From Berkiella sp964496435 (GTDB lineage: Bacteria; Pseudomonadota; Gammaproteobacteria; Berkiellales; Berkiellaceae): DNA of 64,000 bases. The notes under the pieces were generated by a model that worked only from the letters and a program-made list of their open reading frames with translations, was not told the DNA's origin and did no database searches. A program made the translations under genes and the position numbers. The stretch lies in the NCBI GenBank assembly GCA_964496435.1, contig CAZBZP010000002.1, forward strand, positions 62,001 through 126,000, read 5' to 3'. Shown here in pieces: positions 53,560-62,493 of the stretch (within the stretch, counting starts at the first letter, position 1; each line of letters begins with the position of its first letter).

Positions 53560-54528
53560 CTAACCTTGCGCCAAAATAGGATACAGCGCATCTGCCATTT
53601 TTCTATGGCCAACGGCATTTGGATGCGGATCGCCAGGCATCGCCCAAATTTCTTCAGGCGCTAATCCTGCCATGGGCTGTAGAAAATCAACATAGGTATA
53701 GCCCAGTGATGTAGCCACTTCTTTCATTTTCTCATGGATAGCGGTGTATTTGTAATCAAGCAGATCATGTATATCTGGTGTCATGGCTAAATAAAGTCGA
53801 ACATGGTTTGCATTTGCATAATCGGCGAGTCGTTTGAGTTCGCGTTTCATATTGATAAAGCCAGGTGCCTGTTCTTCGTATACTTTATAATAATGCTCTT
53901 CTAAACTGGGCTCTTTAAATTTACTAAAGTAACGAGATAGCACTATCCAGGCCGTGGTGGCTAACTGGCTGTGGCGTAAAAGCAGATTTTTGCGTGGTGC
54001 TTCTAAGGTTTCTGCATCACGCAGTACAAAGTGAACAACGATATCGGTTGGTTTTAAGGGTTCTAACCTTTTGAAAAATCGTTCAACATAACGCGGTGTA
54101 TTATAGTTACCGATCCCCGCATTGAGTACTTCCACGGCTTGCTCATCATCGGAAAATTTTTCTTGAATAAGACTGGTTATCGTTTCTTCTTCACTGACGC
54201 CCCAGCCTAAGGTAACCGAACTGCCTAAAAATAAGATGCGACGTACATTAGGCAGTTTTTCGCGAACAGTATCACCTCTTAAGCCCCATTCATTTGTTCT
54301 AAGGTTAACTGACTGTAGTACAGCGCTTTTGTTAGGAATGTGTTCATGACCAATGAGGGGATTGTCACTTTGTTTTTTAAGTTTCAAAGCGTACTTCCAC
54401 ATTTCAATGTCATAGTTTTTCATGGAAGCATTTTTTAAGCGCAAGGCTCCTTCGGCGGCTACAAGCGCAAATACCACCGTTGCTAATACAATCGCAACAG
54501 AACCTAATTTCTTAGCAATGCTTGACAT
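53560..54528 (-). CDS. SGNH/GDSL-type protein with N-terminal anchor
   Basis: 322 residues from ATG 54528, chosen because GGAGGAA lies five bases upstream; the frame is open to 54606, but no ribosome site is present there. A signal anchor (about 9-28) is followed by an SGNH domain: LFLGSSVTLGWGVS block I with a serine nucleophile, LNAGIGNYNTPRY block II, VVHFVLRDAETLE and GDPHPNAVGHRKMADAL with the D-x-x-H pair (D then H). Probably an O-acetyl transferase or esterase of the envelope glycan. First gene of the minus-strand cassette. Confidence 0.82.
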   Translation of the reverse strand: MSSIAKKLGSVAIVLATVVFALVAAEGALRLKNASMKNYDIEMWKYALKLKKQSDNPLIGHEHIPNKSAVLQSVNLRTNEWGLRGDTVREKLPNVRRILFLGSSVTLGWGVSEEETITSLIQEKFSDDEQAVEVLNAGIGNYNTPRYVERFFKRLEPLKPTDIVVHFVLRDAETLEAPRKNLLLRHSQLATTAWIVLSRYFSKFKEPSLEEHYYKVYEEQAPGFINMKRELKRLADYANANHVRLYLAMTPDIHDLLDYKYTAIHEKMKEVATSLGYTYVDFLQPMAGLAPEEIWAMPGDPHPNAVGHRKMADALYPILAQG

Positions 54529-54710
54529 ACTTCCTCCGTGAGCGCACTCAGTGCTGGCAAATACCGCCATGACTGAGGTAAAGTCTTGGGCTAAAAAAGA
54601 ACGCACTATTATAGGGCACTAATCCTTTAAAGCACTAGTTTTGTGACCAAAATGTGCACTTTACATTAAAACAAAATAAGTTTGGTTAATAAATTTAAAA
54701 TAAGAGAATT

Positions 54711-55880
54711 ATGACGCAATCAACCACGGATAAACTCGAAAGAGCAGGTGCATTGTTAAAGGAGTTTTTTTTCATCATCGGTTTTGCTGTTTTTCTCATT
54801 GTCCTTATTCATTATGCCATTGGTGGGGCGCGTTCAATTAAGCATCATCTGCTTGGCGTCAAATCAACCAAGGACATGATAGAAGAAAGTAAAAAATCAC
54901 CTATCTTTAAAGATGATAATGTTGAAGCTTATTTTGCTGAAAGTAATTCCCCCAATATGCACTTTCAGGTCTTTCCTTATTATCATTGGCGTAAAGCACC
55001 CTTTGAAGGCAAAGCCATTAATGTCGATAGCGAATCCAACCGCGTTACTATCAAAGCCACACCCCCTTTACCCAATGCAAAAAAAGTATTTATGTTCGGT
55101 GGTTCTGCTTTATGGGGAACGGGATCTTCTGATAAATATACCATTCCCTCACAACTGCAAACCTTGCTCGGTCCAACCTATGATGTGACGAATTTTGGTG
55201 AGAATGCTTTTGTCAGTGTGCAAGAACTGAATGTACTTTTAGAGCAATTAGCCAAAGGTGCAAAACCCGATATCGTCATCTTTTATGATGGCCCTATTGA
55301 TATTTATACGGGGCTTTATTCACCGGGCAAACCACGCCATCCACAATTTAGCGCTGAGGATTATACTTCTAAATCCGATACATCTTATCTTTTATTAAAG
55401 TTATTAGAGAAAACAAATTATATAGCCATAACAGAAAGAATAAAAAAACTACGCAAAAAAGATCCACTCTCTGAATGGGAGGCAAGCGTCTTGCCCAATT
55501 TAGAAAGCAATGCCATGCAAACGATAGAAAGTTATCAGCATTTGATGAAGCAAGTAAAAGCTTTAGGGCGTGCTTACGGGTTTAAGGTTTATCATATTTG
55601 GCAACCCATTTTACTGACCGAGAAAAAACCAAAGACAGCGGATGAACAAGCTATTGTGGCCGCCACCAGCATACCACTTGTTAAAAGTTATGAGATTGCT
55701 GAAAAAATCGTGAAAGATAAATTAAGCAAAGAAGACAATTTTATATACATGGCAGACATCTTTAACAATGTGAAAGAACCCATCTACTTTGATTTTTGTC
55801 ATGTTGGTCCCAAAGGGAATCAGATAATCGCCCAAAAAATTCATGATGAAATTTTTACGGGGGGTGAAAACCTTTACTGA
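54711..55880 (+). CDS. SGNH/GDSL-type membrane-anchored protein
   Basis: 389 residues. One N-terminal helix (about 18-40) anchors an exported domain. FMFGGSALWGTGSS is block I with serine, VTNFGENAFVSVQE block II, and FDFCHVGPKGNQIIAQ has the C-terminal histidine block. Divergent from the SGNH gene above. Its last 7 bases overlap the converging glycosyltransferase gene. Likely part of the same glycan O-acylation system. Confidence 0.72.
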   Translation: MTQSTTDKLERAGALLKEFFFIIGFAVFLIVLIHYAIGGARSIKHHLLGVKSTKDMIEESKKSPIFKDDNVEAYFAESNSPNMHFQVFPYYHWRKAPFEGKAINVDSESNRVTIKATPPLPNAKKVFMFGGSALWGTGSSDKYTIPSQLQTLLGPTYDVTNFGENAFVSVQELNVLLEQLAKGAKPDIVIFYDGPIDIYTGLYSPGKPRHPQFSAEDYTSKSDTSYLLLKLLEKTNYIAITERIKKLRKKDPLSEWEASVLPNLESNAMQTIESYQHLMKQVKALGRAYGFKVYHIWQPILLTEKKPKTADEQAIVAATSIPLVKSYEIAEKIVKDKLSKEDNFIYMADIFNNVKEPIYFDFCHVGPKGNQIIAQKIHDEIFTGGENLY

Positions 55881-56617
55881 TGAGCGACAGGTAATGGCTT
55901 GGCGCTTGCAGAAGAAAAGAGGCCATATTTAATGATGCAATAAATGGCTCTAAATCCATCCTTCCAACCGATTTTTTTGCCTTCTTGGTAGGTGCGGCCA
56001 AAATAGGAAATACCAACTTCATAAATGCGAATATGGGGAATTTTGGCCAGCAGTGCGGTAACTTCAGGCTCAAAGCCAAAACGCTTTTCCTTTAATGGCA
56101 AACTTTGAATGATGCTACGTTTAAAAACCTTATAACAAGTTTCCATATCGGTAAGGTTAAGGTTGGTAAACATATTACTCATGAGCGTTAAGAACTTATT
56201 GCCCATCGAGTGCCAAAAATAAAGTACACGATGCGAATCGCCACCAATAAAACGACTCCCATAAACCACGTCCGCAACACCACTAAGCAAGGGGGCTAAG
56301 AGTTTGGGGTAATCGTTGGGCGTATACTCTAAATCAGAGTCTTGAATGATGACATAATCGCCCCGGGCATGATTGATGCCAGTATGAAGGGCGGCGCCTT
56401 TACCTTGATTTTGTTGATGATGAACTAAAATATCAATTTGTGAGCGTAAATCGGTGTCTAATAAATCTTTGACACCATCAGTTGAACCATCATTTACCAC
56501 GATGATTTCAATTTTACCCTCTATAGGAGCAGCTCTTACCGTTGCAATAAGTTGGCCTATGGTTTTTTTTTCATTAAAGCAAGGAATGATAACAGAAAGG
56601 GTGTAGCTCATTGTCAA
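55874..56617 (-). CDS. Glycosyltransferase family 2, DPM1-like
   Basis: 247 residues. SVIIPCFNEKKTIGQLI opens the GT-A domain, followed by VVNDGSTDGVKD and a D-x-D-like QDSDLEYTPNDY; GSRFIGGDSHRV and RFGFEPEVTA are typical of polyprenyl-phosphate sugar synthases and related transferases. No C-terminal membrane helices, so it is of the soluble DPM1 kind. It might make a polyprenyl-phosphate sugar for the nearby GtrA protein or polytopic protein. 3 bases after the UDP-glucuronate decarboxylase gene. Confidence 0.82.
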   Translation of the reverse strand: MTMSYTLSVIIPCFNEKKTIGQLIATVRAAPIEGKIEIIVVNDGSTDGVKDLLDTDLRSQIDILVHHQQNQGKGAALHTGINHARGDYVIIQDSDLEYTPNDYPKLLAPLLSGVADVVYGSRFIGGDSHRVLYFWHSMGNKFLTLMSNMFTNLNLTDMETCYKVFKRSIIQSLPLKEKRFGFEPEVTALLAKIPHIRIYEVGISYFGRTYQEGKKIGWKDGFRAIYCIIKYGLFSSASAKPLPVAHQ

Positions 56618-56620
56618 ACC

Positions 56621-57580
56621 TTAAGCGATGCTTTCAACATTACGCACAATATTTTCAAAATAGTGGATGGTTTTTTTAAGGCCGGTGATTAAATCAACTT
56701 GAGGCGTCCATCCTAACTCTTCTTGCGCTCTGGTGATATCAGGGCAACGTTGTTTTGGATCATCAATCGGTAAAGGATGATAAACCATTTTTGAGGAGCT
56801 CTTTGTGATCTCTAGAATGATGTTGGCAATTTCATTCATCGTCTTTTCTACGGGATTGCCAATGTTTACAGGCGTATGGCATTTCGGTTTATCCATTAAT
56901 TTTAAAATGCCCGTAATTTGATCATCAACATAGCAAAAGGAACGGCTTTGTTCACCATTGCCATAGATGCTAATGGGTTCGTTACGCAATGCCTGCACGA
57001 TAAAATTGCTGATAACCCTGCCATCATTTTGGCACATATAAGGGCCATAGGTATTGAAGATACGCACAATACGGATATCTACCTGATGCATACGGTGATA
57101 ATCCATAAAGAGGGTTTCAGCACAGCGTTTGCCTTCATCGTAACAAGAGCGTGGGCCTGCGCAATTGACATTACCCCAGTAATCTTCCCTTTGGGGATGT
57201 ACATGGGGATCACCATAAATTTCGCTGGTAGAAGTAAAAAGAACCGGTATGCTTAACTGCTTGGCAAGCTCAAGCACATTGATTGCCCCAAGCACGCTGG
57301 TCTTGGTCGTTTGAATAGGATCACGTTGATAATGCACTGGACTGGCTGGACAGGCTAAATGGAAAATAGCATCTGCTTTAACACTGATAGGCTGACAAAC
57401 ATCTTGCTCTACCAATTCAAATTCAGCTAAGTCGATGAGCGACGCGATATTTTGTTCTTTGCCGGTGTAAAAATTGTCCAGGCAGATGACACGGTGGCCC
57501 ATTTCGATGAGGCGTTTGCACAAATGTGAGCCTAAAAAGCCAGCACCGCCTGTGACAAGAACTTTTTTATTCGATTTCAT
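56621..57580 (-). CDS. uxs: UDP-glucuronate decarboxylase (UDP-xylose synthase)
   Basis: 319 residues, SDR fold. TGGAGFLGSHLCKRL, FHLACPASPVHYQ, TSTSEIYGDP and GPRSCYDEGKRCAETL (catalytic Y-x-x-x-K) are the hallmark motifs of UXS enzymes. It converts UDP-glucuronate to UDP-xylose. Divergent from the UDP-glucose dehydrogenase gene that supplies the substrate. Confidence 0.92.
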   Translation of the reverse strand: MKSNKKVLVTGGAGFLGSHLCKRLIEMGHRVICLDNFYTGKEQNIASLIDLAEFELVEQDVCQPISVKADAIFHLACPASPVHYQRDPIQTTKTSVLGAINVLELAKQLSIPVLFTSTSEIYGDPHVHPQREDYWGNVNCAGPRSCYDEGKRCAETLFMDYHRMHQVDIRIVRIFNTYGPYMCQNDGRVISNFIVQALRNEPISIYGNGEQSRSFCYVDDQITGILKLMDKPKCHTPVNIGNPVEKTMNEIANIILEITKSSSKMVYHPLPIDDPKQRCPDITRAQEELGWTPQVDLITGLKKTIHYFENIVRNVESIA

Positions 57581-57705
57581 AGATGACTAACTTCCGATCC
57601 TATTGCCGAGTCCCAGGATATCTTGTTGCAGGCAGGAGTTTAGCACGTGGTATTTCGGACATCCAATGCAATAAATAGCCGCCAGGATTTCGCCTTATAT
57701 AGCTT

Positions 57706-57734
57706 TTGACAGCAGGAGTTTTAGCCTTTATTGT
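57706..57734 (+). promoter_or_regulatory. Promoter of the UDP-glucose dehydrogenase gene
   Basis: TTGACA (57706-57711), a perfect -35, is followed after 17 bases by TATTGT (57729-57734). A second candidate -10, TATAAT, lies at 57743-57748 without a matching -35. The start codon is at 57778. Confidence 0.5.
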
Positions 57735-57777
57735 GCTGCCATTATAATGTATCAAGGAAAGTGGTTATCTAGTTAAC

Positions 57778-59112
57778 ATGAAAATAACAGTCTATGGATC
57801 AGGGTATGTTGGATTAGTGATTGCAGCGTGTTTTGCCGAAGTGGGGCATGACGTTGTCTGCATGGATGTCAATGAATCGAAAATCGAGAAATTAAAGCAA
57901 GGCATTATTCCCATTTATGAGCCTGGCTTAGAAGAAGTGGTTAAGCAGTCACAAAAAGAACAGCGTCTGCAATTTACGACGGATGTGCAAAAAGCAGTCC
58001 AGCACGGTGAGTGTCAGTTTATTGCTGTAGGCACCCCACCAGATAAAGAGGGTAATGCTGATTTAAGCTATGTCCTATCATGTGCCAATAATATAGCCAT
58101 GCACATGCAGAACTATACGATTGTTATCAACAAATCGACCGTGCCACTGGGTACAGCTGCCTTGGTAAAAAATGCCATCAAGCAGGGTTTAGCAAACAAA
58201 AACGAGAATATTGCTTTTGATGTCGTTTCCAACCCTGAATTTCTCAAAGAAGGGGCGGCATTAGACGATTTTAGAAATCCTGATAGAGTCGTTATCGGGG
58301 TGGAAAGTAAACAAGCCGAAGAAAAGTTAAGACAACTCTATGCGCCTTTTCATCATGACGATAACCGACTCATCGTGATGGATATCGCCTCTGCGGAATT
58401 AACAAAATATGCCGCAAATGCCATGCTGGCGACCAAAATCAGTTTTATGAATCAAATCGCACAGCTTGCAGAAAAAGTAGGTGCGGATGTTGAAAATGTC
58501 AGAATAGGCATAGGCGCAGATGAGCGCATTGGCTACCATTTTACCCACGCAGGTTGCGGATATGGTGGTTCTTGTTTTGGTAAAGACATACAAGCACTCA
58601 TCCATACGACATTGTTGCATGAGAGCCCTGCCGATATCATTCAAGCAGTTGAAAAAATTAATCAGACACAGAAACGTTTTCTTTTTGAGAAAATGTTAAA
58701 GCACTACCAAGGCAAATTGGAAAATAAAACCTTTGCTATTTGGGGACTTGCTTTTAAACCTGAAACCGATGATATGCGCGATGCACCCAGTTTGGTGATG
58801 CTAAATGCCTTATGGGCGAATGGAGCCAAAGTGCAAGTATATGATCCCCAAGCCATGGATGAAGCAAGACATTTGTTTGGGGCTAGGAAAGACATAGCAT
58901 ATTGCTCAAACCCCATGGAAGCCCTGGAAGGCGCGGATGCCTTGGTTATTCTCACGGAATGGCGACAGTTTAAAAATCCTGACTTTGCACAAATAAAATC
59001 CTTACTGCAAATGCCAGTGATTTTTGATGGTCGTAATATGTATTCCCCTAAACAAGTCGCTGATTTAGGATTTACATATTATGGTATTGGTCGCGGCGCT
59101 AAATGTGTTTAA
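57778..59112 (+). CDS. ugd: UDP-glucose 6-dehydrogenase
   Basis: 444 residues. GSGYVGLVIAACFAE is the NAD-binding start; NKSTVPLGT, NPEFLKEGAA and the catalytic cysteine C266 in GYGGSCFGKD are typical. It oxidises UDP-glucose to UDP-glucuronate in two steps. With the divergent UXS gene it supplies UDP-xylose. Its stop codon overlaps that of the converging GtrA gene within a hairpin. No good ribosome site is adjacent; AAGGA lies too far upstream (about 20 bases). Confidence 0.96.
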   Translation: MKITVYGSGYVGLVIAACFAEVGHDVVCMDVNESKIEKLKQGIIPIYEPGLEEVVKQSQKEQRLQFTTDVQKAVQHGECQFIAVGTPPDKEGNADLSYVLSCANNIAMHMQNYTIVINKSTVPLGTAALVKNAIKQGLANKNENIAFDVVSNPEFLKEGAALDDFRNPDRVVIGVESKQAEEKLRQLYAPFHHDDNRLIVMDIASAELTKYAANAMLATKISFMNQIAQLAEKVGADVENVRIGIGADERIGYHFTHAGCGYGGSCFGKDIQALIHTTLLHESPADIIQAVEKINQTQKRFLFEKMLKHYQGKLENKTFAIWGLAFKPETDDMRDAPSLVMLNALWANGAKVQVYDPQAMDEARHLFGARKDIAYCSNPMEALEGADALVILTEWRQFKNPDFAQIKSLLQMPVIFDGRNMYSPKQVADLGFTYYGIGRGAKCV

Positions 59113-59133
59113 GGTGTTGCAGCCTTAAACACA
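59104..59133. terminator. Bidirectional hairpin shared by ugd and gtrA stops
   Basis: TGTGTTTAAGG (59104-59114) pairs perfectly with CCTTAAACACA (59123-59133) around an 8-base loop. Both converging stop codons (ugd ending 59112, gtrA ending 59109) lie inside the 5' arm. No long T-run flanks it. Confidence 0.6.
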
Positions 59134-59522
59134 AAATATTTGCGCGATAGAAAATTCCAGCCAAATGCTGTGCCCATGGCAAATAATTTGCTGATAACAA
59201 TGGGCATGGCCAGGAATTCAAAAGCAAGGAATAAACAGCTATGGTGTATGGCAAGACCCACACCACTCACCAAATAGGTGAGCGCAAATCGCGCTTGTGA
59301 TGAGTGGGCTTGTTGATGCCTAAACACAAAGCGGTTGCAAAGAATATAGTTAACTAAGGTTGCTACAACAAAACTCATGGTGGCCAGTAGCAAATAGTGA
59401 AAACTTAAATAGTGATTTAATAGTAGAAAGAGCGTGATATCGACTATTGCTGCAATACCGCCAACAACCAGGTAGCGGTAAAGATGGGCATCAGTTAATA
59501 ATTGTAGAATCATTTTTTTCAT
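59109..59522 (-). CDS. GtrA family membrane protein
   Basis: 137 residues with four hydrophobic helices. The YLVVGGIAAIVDITLFLLL opening and the later VNYILCNRFVF and WNFLSRKYFVFK segments are typical of GtrA. GtrA proteins help move polyprenyl-phosphate-linked sugars across the membrane in O-antigen glucosylation. The DPM1-like glycosyltransferase 2.5 kb away could be its partner. Overlaps ugd by 4 bases tail to tail. Confidence 0.88.
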   Translation of the reverse strand: MKKMILQLLTDAHLYRYLVVGGIAAIVDITLFLLLNHYLSFHYLLLATMSFVVATLVNYILCNRFVFRHQQAHSSQARFALTYLVSGVGLAIHHSCLFLAFEFLAMPIVISKLFAMGTAFGWNFLSRKYFVFKAATP

Positions 59523-59564
59523 AAATTGATATTAGCATAAAAATGTATTTTATAGGCGAATGAC

Positions 59565-59683
59565 AAAAGAATTAGGTGTCATTCGATGACGAATGGCGTA
59601 TGGGGAATCACTTTTTTTATGGTGAAGCCATGAAAAAAGTTGTTTCACCATACGTCCCGCGGTCTTCAGAACCTAATTCTTTT
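59565..59683 (+). repeat. Palindromic intergenic element, copy C
   Basis: Outer arms AAAAGAATTAGGT (59565-59577) and ACCTAATTCTTTT (59671-59683) are perfect 13-base inverted repeats. The core 59595-59661 matches copy B apart from four positions, with inner hairpin ATGGT-GAA-GCCAT (one G-T pair). It sits in the divergent region between gtrA and a glycosyltransferase, so it is not a simple gene-end terminator. Confidence 0.88.
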
Positions 59684-59707
59684 ATCGAAGGCGTATAGCT
59701 AAATAGT

Positions 59708-60472
59708 ATGAATTTTCAACCATCAATTAGCATTATCATTGCTGTTAAAAATGCAAAACAGCTCTTAAGCGAAACACTGAACAGCATACGTTTGCAAGAC
59801 TATCCTCATTTGGAAGTTATTGTGGTAGATGGGGCCTCAACCGATGGCACGGTTGAATTAATTGCTCAAAATAGAGATCTTATCAACAAGACCATCAGTG
59901 AGCCTGATAAAGGGATCTCTGATGCTTTTAATAAAGGTGTGGGCTTAGCAACGGGTCAATACATTAATTTCCAAGGTGCTGGCGATATACTGCATCAAGG
60001 TGCACTGCGTAAATTATTTGATGGTTTAGATGAGAGCGTCGAACTTGTTTGTGGTCAGGTAACAAGGGTTCAAGAGGATGGGATTACGCCTATTTGGATT
60101 GCACCTAAAAAAGTTAAGCCTTATCGTTTCCAGTCTTTGCTCTTTAAAATGAGTTTGCCACACCAGGGTTTATTTACCCATCAACGTTTTTTTGAAAAAT
60201 TTGGCCTTTTTGATATTCATGTTCGTTTTGCCATGGACTATGATCTTTTGCTACGCGCCTATCATCGCTTTCCCAAAACAGTGGTTAAAGAAGTGATGGT
60301 ATCGAGTTGGCGCGCCGGTGGTGTTGGTAGTAATCGTATACATGAGATCTTTGATGAATATCATCGCCTAAAAAGAAAGTATCATGTTGCACCAACCTGG
60401 CAATTGGCCCTTATTGATTCATTTTCACGGATTAAATATCGCTTAAAAACCGCCTTAAAGGTAGCTTATTAA
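59708..60472 (+). CDS. Glycosyltransferase family 2 (WcaA/WcaE-like)
   Basis: 254 residues. ISIIIAVKNAKQLLSETLNS opens the GT-A fold, with VVDGASTDGTVE and EPDKGISDAFNKGVGLATG typical of colanic-acid-type GT2 enzymes, and FQGAGD in place of the D-x-D motif. FAMDYDLLLRAY is the acceptor-side acidic motif. No membrane anchor. It overlaps the FkbM gene by 1 base. Confidence 0.85.
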   Translation: MNFQPSISIIIAVKNAKQLLSETLNSIRLQDYPHLEVIVVDGASTDGTVELIAQNRDLINKTISEPDKGISDAFNKGVGLATGQYINFQGAGDILHQGALRKLFDGLDESVELVCGQVTRVQEDGITPIWIAPKKVKPYRFQSLLFKMSLPHQGLFTHQRFFEKFGLFDIHVRFAMDYDLLLRAYHRFPKTVVKEVMVSSWRAGGVGSNRIHEIFDEYHRLKRKYHVAPTWQLALIDSFSRIKYRLKTALKVAY

Positions 60473-61242
60473 TGCGCGCAATCATTCAAATTTCTAAATT
60501 TATTATTAAAAATAATCCATGGTATTTACTTCCGTTGCAATTTTTTAGGGCATTTATTTACCAATGTCAAAAGCGCCTTTATGGCAAAACGATTGTAAAA
60601 AAATTATTTAATAATAAGAAAATATATTTATTTCCGCATAATCCAATATCTTCGGCCTTTGTTTACTGCCAGATACCGGATAAAAATGAGATTTTAAGTT
60701 TACGAAACTTAGCCGATCAGCACTCGGTATTTTTAGATATCGGTGCCAATGTCGGCGCTTATTCCCTGATGTTGGCTGACGTGGTGCAAGATCTCTATGC
60801 TTTTGAAGCGCACCCTCAAACCGCACAGTGCTGCAAAATGAATTTCACCTTGAACAACATTTCGCAAGAGAAAGTGTTAGAAATAGCAGTGAGCGCGGAT
60901 GATAAGCCTAAATTATTTTCCAATGGCACTGATGGTTGCCCAACTAATTCCATTGTTGAAAGTAATCAAAATGCTATCACGGTGCCCGCGATTAGTTTAG
61001 ATGCCTTTATCAGTGCAAAGCAATTTGAGGCTAAAACTAACTTTTTGTTAAAAATTGATGTGGAAGGTTTTGAGCATGAGGTTCTGCAAGGCGCTGTTCA
61101 TTTTTTAAAGAACTATAAAGTGAAGGGTATTATATTCGAAACCTTTTCAAGACAGATGCCGGCCATTGTAACGCTCTTAGAAAATCTTGGATTCAAGCTG
61201 CGCCACATTGGTGATAATAATATGTTGGCGACAAAGGATTGA
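60472..61242 (+). CDS. FkbM family methyltransferase
   Basis: 256 residues. FLDIGANVGAYSLMLAD is motif I; YAFEAHPQTAQ gives the acidic ribose contact; LLKIDVEGFEHEVLQGA is the characteristic FkbM motif. Members O-methylate sugars or other glycan parts. It overlaps the preceding glycosyltransferase by 1 base and leads 1 base ahead of the polytopic protein, forming a three-gene unit. Confidence 0.88.
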   Translation: MRAIIQISKFIIKNNPWYLLPLQFFRAFIYQCQKRLYGKTIVKKLFNNKKIYLFPHNPISSAFVYCQIPDKNEILSLRNLADQHSVFLDIGANVGAYSLMLADVVQDLYAFEAHPQTAQCCKMNFTLNNISQEKVLEIAVSADDKPKLFSNGTDGCPTNSIVESNQNAITVPAISLDAFISAKQFEAKTNFLLKIDVEGFEHEVLQGAVHFLKNYKVKGIIFETFSRQMPAIVTLLENLGFKLRHIGDNNMLATKD

Positions 61243-61243
61243 T

Positions 61244-62362
61244 ATGTTTAAAACCAAGCTAGCGCCCCAAGATCTATTCTTTTATACATTGATAATCAGT
61301 TTTACCCTTTTAAGGGCGCTCACTTCAAAAGTGCTACCTTGTCGAACTGATTTTGATTGTAATTCTTACATCCACATGGCGCAGACCTTGGCTTATGATC
61401 CTGCTATCTTGCCACATCATGCGATGCGTGTTTTGCCCTCAAGCCTGGCACATTTGTTAATGGAACTTGGTTTTTCAACGGCAATGGCTTTTAGAATTCT
61501 TTCTGATTTTATGTATGTGCTTTTTGGAGGACTAAGCTATTGGGTGTTGCGACAACACCATGTTAAACCGCTTATAGCTTTTAGCTTTTCTTTACTTTGT
61601 TTAGCGCCGCATCATGCTATGCGCATTCCCTTGCAAGATGTTTATCAATTGTGTGACATCATGACTTATCCGATTGCTTTATTGATAGTGCATTTTACCC
61701 TGAACAAACAAGGGACAAAGGTTTTTGCGCTCTCTTTAATAGGTTTATTAACCAAGCAAACGCTTTTTGGTTTGGGTGGATTGGCTTTAATCTATTGTTT
61801 GTGGACAACACGCAAACTTGAGAATTTAATATATATGGTGATTTTGGGGGCGGGCTATTTATTATTACAACAATATTATCATGCCTTTTCGATAGTCTCT
61901 CATCATCTTATGCCCAATAATGACTTTTTCAGTTTCGACCATATCCTGGGCATTATCTCCCAATCTAAAGTATTTGATCTCATCATCGTGCTTGTACCCA
62001 TTTTGATTTTCTACGTCAAAGAGATAAGTCAATTTTTGCTGCGTCATTGGTATGTTGCCTTTTATATGGCCGTAGTGGTTGGCCAACCCTTTATTGCCTT
62101 TCATTTAACGGGCAATAACTTTCAACGATTGGCTCTTCAAGGACTTTGGCTTTTATATCTTATTGCAGGTCTTTCCACGGTGAAGAAACCCTGGAAATCA
62201 GGATTAGAAATTCCTTTAGCGCTATACGCTGTGGCCCTTTACTTTACTTGGAGTATGTCCTCAAGAATGATAATCATGGGCGCATTTGCCTTAATTTGTC
62301 TATTCTATGTTGTGTTTCTGCAGAATTTTCAAGAAAGAGCGAATAAAATAGAACAAGTATGA
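61244..62362 (+). CDS. Polytopic membrane protein, possible GT-C-like
   Basis: 372 residues from ATG 61244. The frame is open to 61187, inside the FkbM gene, but AAAGGA lies 6 bases before ATG 61244. About ten to eleven hydrophobic helices. The first periplasmic loop has RTDFDCNSYIHMAQ, which holds acidic residues as in GT-C transferases, followed by HHAMRVLPS, but the family is not recognised. It may be a polyprenyl-sugar-dependent transferase or a polymerase of the glycan. Its partner genes, glycosyltransferase and FkbM, support a role in surface sugar assembly. Confidence 0.6.
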   Translation: MFKTKLAPQDLFFYTLIISFTLLRALTSKVLPCRTDFDCNSYIHMAQTLAYDPAILPHHAMRVLPSSLAHLLMELGFSTAMAFRILSDFMYVLFGGLSYWVLRQHHVKPLIAFSFSLLCLAPHHAMRIPLQDVYQLCDIMTYPIALLIVHFTLNKQGTKVFALSLIGLLTKQTLFGLGGLALIYCLWTTRKLENLIYMVILGAGYLLLQQYYHAFSIVSHHLMPNNDFFSFDHILGIISQSKVFDLIIVLVPILIFYVKEISQFLLRHWYVAFYMAVVVGQPFIAFHLTGNNFQRLALQGLWLLYLIAGLSTVKKPWKSGLEIPLALYAVALYFTWSMSSRMIIMGAFALICLFYVVFLQNFQERANKIEQV

Positions 62363-62493
62363 CTAAGCTGAATGACTCATTTTTTGCTTTGAGGGCCTGA
62401 TTTAGCAAAATCATTACAGTATTAAGTAGCCAACTAAGTGTATTGTTGTTATGATGCGAGCCTTAAAGATCTCATTGAGGCAGTAGTAATATC

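Noticed and set aside
54529..54606. Upstream extension of the SGNH gene at 53560-54528
   Set aside because: A strong GGAGGAA ribosome site points to ATG 54528. The extra 26 residues would stand before a normal signal anchor.
57620..57735. CAGGAGTTT(T)AGC repeated twice upstream of ugd
   Set aside because: Two short imperfect copies in an AT-rich gap are within chance; no third copy or symmetry was seen.
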